From: Amycolatopsis alba DSM 44262
GTDB taxonomy: Bacteria > Actinomycetota > Actinomycetes > Mycobacteriales > Pseudonocardiaceae
Reading direction: 5' to 3'
NCBI RefSeq assembly: GCF_000384215.1
Contig: NZ_KB913032.1
Location: 7,091,605-7,155,604, forward strand
DNA: 64,000 bases
Shown here: positions 9,049-15,927 of the stretch, piece by piece
Layout: each line of letters opens with the position of its first letter
How positions within the stretch are numbered: the stretch's first letter is position 1
Program-made: the position numbers and the translations under genes
Notes under the pieces: generated by a model
The model's database searches: none
The model's input: only the letters and a program-made list of their open reading frames with translations
Told to the model about the DNA's origin: nothing

Positions 9049-9453
9049 TCAGGGGGCTTCAGGGCGCGCGAAGGGCGGCGGTCCGGCGATCGGGCTCAGG
9101 TGGATGCCGGCGATGAGCCACCGTTCGCCATCGCGCACGAACACGTGGGTGACGCGGAATCGGCCGTCGACCCGGTTCCCCTGGTGCGTTCCCTCCTGTG
9201 CGTGCACGCCGACGGACACGGCGGCCGCGCGGTAGTCGCGGATTTCGACCTCGGCCCAGTCGAGCTTCTCGGTGATCAGGTCCCCGCCCCGGTAGCGCTG
9301 CAGCCATTGCGGCTTGCCGAGGACGAAACCCAGCGGCCCGACCAGGGTGAAGTCGGCCGCCGTCATCCTGTCGAGTGCTTCCGTGTCGCCGCGGACCTCG
9401 GCGTCGGCCCAGCGGGCTCCGAGCTCGCGGATCTCGTTCTCCGTGCTGCGCAT
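9049..9453 (-). CDS. NTF2-like/SnoaL nuclear transport factor 2 family protein
   Basis: A 134-residue cone-shaped alpha+beta domain of the DUF4440/SnoaL type. The N-terminal helix 'NEIRELGARWADAEVRGDTEALDRMTA' is followed by 'DFTLVGPLGFVLGKPQWLQRY' and the strands 'RVTHVFVRDGERWLIAGIHLSPI'. I start it at ATG 9453, where the family begins, rather than at the longer upstream reading frame. It is transcribed divergently from the MarR gene at 9545. The intergenic inverted repeats suggest the MarR protein controls both genes. The substrate is unknown. Confidence 0.82.
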   Translation of the reverse strand: MRSTENEIRELGARWADAEVRGDTEALDRMTAADFTLVGPLGFVLGKPQWLQRYRGGDLITEKLDWAEVEIRDYRAAAVSVGVHAQEGTHQGNRVDGRFRVTHVFVRDGERWLIAGIHLSPIAGPPPFARPEAP

Positions 9454-9469
9454 GGCGTTCCCTCCATCT

Positions 9470-9516
9470 CGTTCGATGTCCACAACGTTAGATATCGAAC
9501 GTTTCGATGTCAAACG
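9470..9516. promoter_or_regulatory. Divergent promoter region with two inverted repeats (candidate MarR operators)
   Basis: CGTTCGAT at 9470-9477 is perfectly inverted as ATCGAACG at 9494-9501. A second, nested repeat pairs CGTTT at 9500-9504 with AAACG at 9512-9516. Both lie between the NTF2-like gene and the marR gene, where a MarR dimer would autoregulate. Confidence 0.55.
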
Positions 9517-9544
9517 CTTAGATTGATGCGCTATACTGGGTGGC

Positions 9545-11067
<1,523 letters not shown>

Positions 11068-11084
11068 GCCTGATCCACCCGTGC

Positions 11085-11119
11085 AAGGCGGCCGTGTCCC
11101 GAGGGGCACGGCCGCCTTT
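11085..11119. terminator. Rho-independent terminator after mdh
   Basis: GGCGGCCGTG and CACGGCCGCC form a perfect 10-bp stem around a short GC loop, flanked by AA on the left and TTT on the right. It lies between the convergent mdh stop (11067) and merR stop (11125), so it can serve both strands. Confidence 0.85.
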
Positions 11120-11124
11120 CCGGT

Positions 11125-11484
11125 TCAGCTCGCCCGCCGGTCCGCACCGATGATCGTGTCGAGGTTGGCCCGAGTGCTTTCCAGCTCCCCGATCGCCTCG
11201 TCGATCCGGTTCCGCTGCTGCCGCAGGGCGTCGACGAGTTCCGGGCAGTCGGGTGTCAGCCAGCCGTCCTCGTCGATGATGCAGGGCAGGATCTCCAGGA
11301 TCTGCGCGGTGTTCAGCCCGGCCCCGAGCAGGATCCGGATCCGCCGCACCGCCGCCACGTCGGCGTCGCCGTACACGCGGTAGCCGCTCGGCCGCCGCTG
11401 CGGGGTCAGCAGCCCCTGCTCCTCGTAATACCGGAGCGCGCGCTCGCTGACACCCGTCCGCCGCGCGAGTTCCCCGATCCTCAT
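11125..11484 (-). CDS. MerR family transcriptional regulator
   Basis: A 119-residue MerR protein. The N-terminal winged helix reads 'MRIGELARRTGVSERALRYYEEQGLL' followed by 'RRPSGYRVYGDADVAAVRRI', and a dimerisation helix 'LVDALRQQRNRIDEAIGELEST' follows. Two cysteines (ILPC and DCPE, about 15 residues apart) lie just before the coiled coil; whether they bind metal or a thiol-reactive ligand is open. The start at 11484 fits the family N-terminus. It diverges from an imine-reductase-like gene, and the shared promoter has a MerR-type palindrome and a stretched spacer. Confidence 0.9.
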   Translation of the reverse strand: MRIGELARRTGVSERALRYYEEQGLLTPQRRPSGYRVYGDADVAAVRRIRILLGAGLNTAQILEILPCIIDEDGWLTPDCPELVDALRQQRNRIDEAIGELESTRANLDTIIGADRRAS

Positions 11485-11495
11485 CCGCGCTCCAG

Positions 11496-11529
11496 CCTTG
11501 ACTCTCACGTCGATGTCAAGGTTTAGCTT
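11496..11529 (+). promoter_or_regulatory. MerR-type promoter/operator
   Basis: CCTTGAC at 11496-11502 is perfectly inverted as GTCAAGG at 11515-11521. A TTGACT -35 box (11498-11503) and a TTAGCT-like -10 box (11523-11528) are separated by about 19 bases, the overlong spacer that MerR proteins correct by DNA distortion. The downstream ATG is at 11537, so transcription would be near-leaderless. Confidence 0.6.
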
Positions 11530-11536
11530 AGCCGCC

Positions 11537-12373
11537 ATGACCACCGTGACCGTCCTCGGACTCGGCCCCATGGGGCACGCCCTCGCCGCCGCGCTCACCG
11601 CCGCCCGCCACCCCACCACCGTCTGGAATCGCACTCCTGGCAAGGAAAACGGCCTCGACGCCACCGTCGCCGGGACGGCCGCCGAAGCGATCGCGGCCAG
11701 CCCGCTCGTGATCGTCTGCGTCCGGGACTACGCCGTGGCACAGTCGATCCTCGACGCCGAAGCGCTCAAGGGCCGCACCCTGGTGAACCTCAGCGGCGGA
11801 TCACCACGACAGGCCCGCGCGATGGCGGACTGGGCCGCCGGGAACGGCATCGACTACCTCGACGGCGTCATCATGGCGACGACCGACGCGATCGGCGGCC
11901 CCGACGCCGCATTGTTCTTCAGCGGGCCCGCCGACGTCTACGAAACGCATCGCTCCACCTTGGCCGCGCTCGGCGAGAACGCGCGCTTCGTCGGCGATTC
12001 CGCCGGCCGGGCCGCCGCGTTCGACGCGTCCCTGCAGGACATGCTCTGGACCTCGATGAGCGGCGTGGTGCACATGTTCGCGCTCGCCAAGGCGGAAGGC
12101 ATCGCCGCCGCCGACATCGCAGGGGAAGCGAAAGCGTTGCTCGGTTTCTTCCCGGACATGATCGACGTGCTCGCCGAACAGGTCGGCTCGGACCGTTACC
12201 CCGGCGAGTACGGCACCATCGGCTCCGCCGCGGCGACCATGGACCACGTCCTCGACGCGATCCGCGCGCGAGACCTCGACAACGGCGTGCTGTCCGCCGC
12301 CCGCGCCGAGGCGCAGCGAGCCATCGACGCCGGGCACGGGGAGGACGGCTTCGGCAGGCTCGCCGCACCCTAG
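11537..12373 (+). CDS. NAD(P)-dependent oxidoreductase, 6PGDH/imine-reductase-like
   Basis: A 278-residue protein with an N-terminal Rossmann domain ('TTVTVLGLGPMGHALAAALTA', GxGxMG loop; 'TVWNRTPGK' with the NADP-binding Arg) and an all-alpha C-terminal domain typical of beta-hydroxyacid dehydrogenases and imine reductases. The 'VNLSGGSPRQARAMADWA' loop and the 'GVIMATTDAIGGPDAALFFSGP' segment match actinobacterial imine-reductase-like proteins. The ATG at 11537 is used, since longer starts would run into the operator. It is divergent from, and probably activated by, the MerR protein. The natural substrate is unknown. Confidence 0.85.
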   Translation: MTTVTVLGLGPMGHALAAALTAARHPTTVWNRTPGKENGLDATVAGTAAEAIAASPLVIVCVRDYAVAQSILDAEALKGRTLVNLSGGSPRQARAMADWAAGNGIDYLDGVIMATTDAIGGPDAALFFSGPADVYETHRSTLAALGENARFVGDSAGRAAAFDASLQDMLWTSMSGVVHMFALAKAEGIAAADIAGEAKALLGFFPDMIDVLAEQVGSDRYPGEYGTIGSAAATMDHVLDAIRARDLDNGVLSAARAEAQRAIDAGHGEDGFGRLAAP

Positions 12374-12375
12374 GC

Positions 12376-12422
12376 CTATTCTTGTTTTATGCCAACCCCA
12401 CAGGGCTATTCGGGTACTATTC
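12376..12422 (+). promoter_or_regulatory. CTATTC direct-repeat array, copy 1
   Basis: CTATTC occurs at 12376, 12406 and 12417, with TATGC at 12388. The same four elements with the same spacing (0, +12, +30, +41) recur at 19901-19947. The array lies 73 bases upstream of an XRE regulator gene. It looks like paired sites about one helical turn apart for an unidentified regulator. Confidence 0.5.
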
Positions 12423-12494
12423 GACCCATGGACCCGAGAGGGCGGTAACATGATCACGATCTGACCCGGCAGTCCCACCCTGCGAAAGGGGATC

Positions 12495-13373
12495 ATGCCT
12501 TCCTCACCCGCCCCTGGCTCCGACCGCGCCCGGCTCGCGATGAAGCTTCGCGAACTCCGCGCGGCCACCGGGATGTCGGGTAACCAGTTCGCCAAGGAAC
12601 TGGGCTGGCCGCAATCACGGGTGTCCAAGATCGAAACAGCCGCGCAGTTCCCGACCGGCGACGACATCGTCGCCTGGCTCGGGACGGCCGGCGCCCGCGG
12701 CGAAGAGAACGTGGTCACCGAACTGCTCAGGCGCGCGCGGGTCGAATCGGTGTCGGTCCGCCAGGAGTTCGGCAAGGCAGGCGGGGCCGGGGCAACCCAG
12801 CGATCGGTCCACGAGCAGGAACGCCAGGCGGCCAGGGTCGCCACCTTCCAACCGGCGATGCTCCCCGGTTTGCTGCAGACACCCGCTTTCATGCGCAGCC
12901 TGCTGTCCCTGCCGTCCGGGCCCGCACAGATGGGCAACGCCTCCAGCGCCGACATCGAACAGCTGGTTGCCGCTCGCATCGAACGGCAATCGCTGCTGTA
13001 CCAAGGCGACAAGGACCTGCCGTTCGTGATCGGCGAGGCTGCCCTGTGGATCCGCGTCGGGGACCTGGAGACCCAGCTCGGCCAGCTGGACCGGCTTCAG
13101 TCCCTGGCCGGCCTGCACACGGTCGACCTCCGGATCCTGCCCTTCGGGAAAGCCACCCCGATCGCCCCGCTGCACGGATTCAGGATCATCGACGCCGAGT
13201 TCGTCGCGGTGGAGACCTTCACCGGCGAGCATCAGCTCAGGGACCCGGACGAAATCGCCCTGTACCGGCAACTGTTCCGCCTGCTGCACGAAGAAGCGGT
13301 CGGCGAGGAGGAAGCGGCCGGGCTGATCCGGCGTGTGTCGCGCCGTCTGGTCACCGAAGACCCGGATGGGTGA
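12495..13373 (+). CDS. XRE family HTH regulator with DUF5753 domain
   Basis: A 292-residue regulator of the large actinomycete XRE-DUF5753 family. The N-terminal lambda-repressor-like HTH is 'RLAMKLRELRAATGMSGNQFAKELGWPQSRVSKIE' (about residues 11-47). The DUF5753 effector domain includes 'QPAMLPGLLQTPAFMRSLL' and 'LRILPFGKATPIAPLHGFRIID'. Such proteins are usually paired with small DUF397 proteins; the nearest here is at 15596. The ATG has AAGGGGATC upstream. Its stop (13371-13373) abuts the convergent adenylyltransferase stop with no spacer. The CTATTC array precedes the gene. Confidence 0.9.
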   Translation: MPSSPAPGSDRARLAMKLRELRAATGMSGNQFAKELGWPQSRVSKIETAAQFPTGDDIVAWLGTAGARGEENVVTELLRRARVESVSVRQEFGKAGGAGATQRSVHEQERQAARVATFQPAMLPGLLQTPAFMRSLLSLPSGPAQMGNASSADIEQLVAARIERQSLLYQGDKDLPFVIGEAALWIRVGDLETQLGQLDRLQSLAGLHTVDLRILPFGKATPIAPLHGFRIIDAEFVAVETFTGEHQLRDPDEIALYRQLFRLLHEEAVGEEEAAGLIRRVSRRLVTEDPDG

Positions 13374-14468
13374 TCACCCCGCCATCCGGCAAGCCCGGCA
13401 TTCCGCATGCGACTCGTCGAGACCGGTGATGAAACTGTGGTCCATGGTGGCGAGACTGAACCCGTACTGGCAATTCAGCCGGAGCATCGGCGCGTCCGTG
13501 ATCAGGCGCATCGCCGCGTGCGCGACCAGGTTGCCGACCACACCGGCAGTCACCGCGTTCGCCGCGTTCACCGGGACCTCCGTCGGAGTCCTCCAGGTCT
13601 CCAGCGGTGGCCGCAACGCCTCACGGTCCTGTTCGGCGAGGCGGGCGCATTCGTAACACGGCCCTGCACCCGGACGGTAGATGCCGACGTTGACCTGCGG
13701 GCCGTGATAGCCCCCGTGCACCCAAGGGGTGCCGGTGGACACGCACGCCTCATTCGTCCAGGCCCGGAGCTCCGAAGGCTGGTCGGCGACCATCACCAGC
13801 ACGTCGCAATCGGCGGCCAGCCTTCGCAGGGAGGCCACGTCCTTGATCCTCGTCGCCTCTCCGGTGACCTCGATGTCGGAGTTGACCGCCCGCAGCCGGT
13901 CCACCGCCACCTCCACCTTCAAGCGGCCCAGATCCCGCTCGGTGTAGAGGATCTGGCGGCTGAGGTTGGACAGTTCGACCACATCCGGATCGACACAGTG
14001 CAGCCGTCCCACCCCGGACATGCACAGTCCCAGAGCCGCCGTGCAGCCGACGCCGCCAACGCCGACCACCACCACCCGCGCCTCGGCAAGGCGGACCTGG
14101 AAATCCCAGCTCGAGATCCTGCGCTTCAGGTCGATCCAGCGGTACAGCGACCGGCCTCTCGAATGCCGTTCACGCTGCCGCGCGCTCAACGCGGTGCACT
14201 CCGGCTCGTCGGCGTCCTCGACATATCCGAGTTCGACCAGTCTTTCGATGGCGTCCGCGGCTTCCTCGGCGGAGCACGACGGGAAGCGCCGCGTCAGGTC
14301 GGCGACCACCTGACCGACCGTTCGCGTCCCGTCCAGACAGGCCAGCAGCGCCCACACCGCGCCATCCGGATCCTTCAGCTCGGCGGCGATGCCGAACACC
14401 TTCCCGCCGATCCGAATCCCGTCCCCGAAACGGACCGGTCGATGCTCGCCTTTCACGCGTGGACGCAT
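13374..14468 (-). CDS. ThiF/MccB-like E1 adenylyltransferase with N-terminal PqqD/RRE-like domain
   Basis: A 364-residue adenylating enzyme. Residues about 12-88 look like a PqqD-type winged helix able to bind a peptide ('DGTRTVGQVVADLTRRF'). The E1 domain has the ATP loop GVGGVG at 136-141, D160, N168, R171 and K184 of the nucleotide site, and a candidate catalytic Asp229 ('VMVADQPSE'). Two CxxC zinc knuckles follow at 271-274 (CYEC) and 357-360 (CRAC). The size and the N-terminal clamp match MccB, which adenylates the C-terminal Asn of a ribosomal peptide. A 22-codon ORF ending in Asn-Asn lies 16 bases upstream. It could instead make a thiocarboxylate or cyclise a peptide; no sulfur-carrier gene is nearby. 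Confidence 0.88.
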   Translation of the reverse strand: MRPRVKGEHRPVRFGDGIRIGGKVFGIAAELKDPDGAVWALLACLDGTRTVGQVVADLTRRFPSCSAEEAADAIERLVELGYVEDADEPECTALSARQRERHSRGRSLYRWIDLKRRISSWDFQVRLAEARVVVVGVGGVGCTAALGLCMSGVGRLHCVDPDVVELSNLSRQILYTERDLGRLKVEVAVDRLRAVNSDIEVTGEATRIKDVASLRRLAADCDVLVMVADQPSELRAWTNEACVSTGTPWVHGGYHGPQVNVGIYRPGAGPCYECARLAEQDREALRPPLETWRTPTEVPVNAANAVTAGVVGNLVAHAAMRLITDAPMLRLNCQYGFSLATMDHSFITGLDESHAECRACRMAG

Positions 14469-14484
14469 CAGAACCTCCCCTCGG

Positions 14485-14553
14485 TCAGTTGTTGTCGGCG
14501 CAGTAGACGTGGTGTACCGCGTCGGCGCGCTCCACCATCACGATCTCGATCAT
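14485..14553 (-). CDS. Short peptide gene, 22 codons, C-terminal Asn-Asn (putative MccA-like precursor)
   Basis: Reading leftward from ATG 14553, the ORF begins MIEIVMVERADAV, ends HHVYCADNN and stops at TGA 14487-14485. An in-frame ATG at 14559 would add two residues. A strong site (GGGGGAGGTGG) precedes the start, with GGAGG nine bases before the ATG at 14553. The stop is 16 bases before the adenylyltransferase ATG, which has its own GGGGAGG site. A free C-terminal Asn is the feature MccB requires in the microcin C precursor. One cysteine and two adjacent histidines are present. Too short for homology; the call rests on position, translation signals and the terminal Asn. Confidence 0.65.
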   Translation of the reverse strand: MIEIVMVERADAVHHVYCADNN

Positions 14554-14600
14554 TGCCATCCACCTCCCCCGCTCAGGCCCCGCCGGTGACCCCATCGCCT

Positions 14601-14657
14601 CCACAATGTAGAATCGCGAGTTGTAGACGTTCTCAAATGTAGAGCTTCACATTGTGG
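14601..14657. promoter_or_regulatory. Regulatory region with three TGTAGA repeats inside a 9-bp inverted repeat
   Basis: TGTAGA occurs at 14607, 14622 and 14638, spaced 15 and 16 bases. The array is framed by CCACAATGT (14601-14609) and its perfect inverse ACATTGTGG (14649-14657). It lies between the leftward peptide/ThiF cassette and the rightward XRE gene, and is a probable operator for the neighbouring XRE proteins. Confidence 0.55.
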
Positions 14658-14663
14658 GAGTCC

Positions 14664-14732
14664 ATGGCAGCACCGTGGGCCATGCGGGTGATGTCGTGGT
14701 CGCACTACGTGACCACCCTGAAGAGGCGGTGA
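14664..14732 (+). CDS. Possible 22-codon upstream ORF before the XRE gene
   Basis: From ATG 14664 an ORF reads MAAPWAMRVMSWSHY and ends VTTLKRR before TGA 14730-14732, four bases ahead of the XRE ATG at 14737. GGGAG lies only three bases before its ATG, so initiation would be suboptimal. The ribosome-binding purines for the XRE gene (AAGAGG) lie inside this ORF, so translating it could couple to the regulator. It may equally be chance in an open leader. Confidence 0.35.
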   Translation: MAAPWAMRVMSWSHYVTTLKRR

Positions 14733-14736
14733 CTTC

Positions 14737-15606
14737 ATGAGCACGCTGAACCCCACTGCCGTCAAGCGCTGGATCGCGCTCGAGATGAAGCGCCTCCGGG
14801 AAGCCGCCGGCTACGACAGAGCGACCGCGGCGGAACGTATCGGCAAGGCAACCACGGTCATCGCGCACATCGAGACCGCACGAAACCTGCCGGCGCCCGC
14901 CGACCTGGAAATCCTGCTCGCCTTCTACGGCGCACCGGAGAAGGTCGAATTCTTCCGCGACATGACCAGGCGAGCGAAACGCGGCCGCGACTGGTGGATC
15001 AAATTCAACCGAGCGGTGCCCGAATGGTTGAATCTGTATCTGGGGCTGGAAACCGGCGCCGCGCGCATCAACACCGTCGATCTGATCGCACTTCCCGGAC
15101 TGTTCCAGACCCGTGCCTACGCACGCGCGATCATGCTGGAAGGCCGGAAATGGTCCTCCGAAGCCGAACTCGACGCCATGGTCGACCTGCGGATGGCGCG
15201 ACAGGAGATACTCGAGCGCACCGAAGACGCTCCGCAGATCTGGTCGATCCTTGACGAGAGCGTCCTGCGGCGGCAGATCGGCGGACCTGCGGTGATGCGT
15301 GAGCAACTGCAGCACTTGATCGACCTGTCCGAACGACCGAAGATCGACATCCAGGTCCTCCCCTTCAGCGCGGGCGCCCACGGCGCGTCGGACGGCATGT
15401 TCATCATCTTGACCTATCCACCCGAGTTCCGGGGCGACCCTGGAACCGTTTATGTCGAAAATCGACGCGAAGGCCTCTACTACGAGAGCGCCGCAGCTCT
15501 CCTCGATTTTCGCAACACATTCGAACGACTTCAGGTTCAAGCGGAGAACCCTGAACGTTCACGTGCTCTGATCCGCGATTGTGCAAGGGAAATTGATGTC
15601 CACTGA
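14737..15606 (+). CDS. XRE family HTH regulator with DUF5753 domain
   Basis: A 289-residue paralogue of the regulator at 12495. The HTH 'KRLREAAGYDRATAAERIGKATTVIAHIETARNLPAPADLEILLAFYG' covers about residues 15-65. The DUF5753 domain contains 'IALPGLFQTRAYARAIM' and 'IDIQVLPFSAGAHGASDGMFIIL'. It overlaps the downstream DUF397 gene by 11 bases, the standard two-gene arrangement of this family. It is divergent from the peptide/ThiF cassette, with the TGTAGA array between, and is the most likely regulator of that cassette. Confidence 0.9.
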   Translation: MSTLNPTAVKRWIALEMKRLREAAGYDRATAAERIGKATTVIAHIETARNLPAPADLEILLAFYGAPEKVEFFRDMTRRAKRGRDWWIKFNRAVPEWLNLYLGLETGAARINTVDLIALPGLFQTRAYARAIMLEGRKWSSEAELDAMVDLRMARQEILERTEDAPQIWSILDESVLRRQIGGPAVMREQLQHLIDLSERPKIDIQVLPFSAGAHGASDGMFIILTYPPEFRGDPGTVYVENRREGLYYESAAALLDFRNTFERLQVQAENPERSRALIRDCAREIDVH

Positions 15607-15826
15607 TTCACCCCGCCCCACCCTCACCACTGTTTCGGGCTGGTGGAAGTCCAGCTACAGCAATGGGGCGAGCGGTTGCGTCGAGTTCAACGCCTCCATG
15701 CCCGGCTACGTCGGCGTGCGGGATTCGAAGCTCGGCGAGAAAAGCCCGGTCCTCGTGTTCACACCGCACGAGATCCAAGCGTTCCTGACGACGCTCACGA
15801 ACGGAACTGGGCCGAGATGTCCGTGA
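15596..15826 (+). CDS. DUF397 domain protein
   Basis: A 76-residue small protein with the DUF397 signature 'WWKSSYSNGASGCVEFN', then 'VGVRDSKLGEKSPVLVFTPHEIQAFLTTL'. DUF397 proteins partner XRE-DUF5753 regulators in actinomycete development and secondary metabolism (BldB/WhiJ-like context). ATG 15596 lies inside the regulator's 3' end, so translation is coupled. The last codons and the stop fall in a sequence (GTCCGTGAAGG...CTCCTTGAGGGA) that resembles one arm of the hairpin at 45255, so the C-terminus may have been recut by insertion of that element. Confidence 0.88.
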   Translation: MSTDSPRPTLTTVSGWWKSSYSNGASGCVEFNASMPGYVGVRDSKLGEKSPVLVFTPHEIQAFLTTLTNGTGPRCP

Positions 15827-15927
15827 AGGACTCCTTGAGGGAGTCAGAGGCCGGGTCTCGTGACGCTCAACGTCTCGAGCGTGGCGCTCGTGACCTCGGC
15901 CGTAGCCCCTCACGACACAATGGCCCC

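Noticed and set aside
15643..15927. N-terminal extension of the DUF6493 gene
   Set aside because: It overlaps the DUF397 gene in another frame; the family-like sequence begins at GTG 15928.
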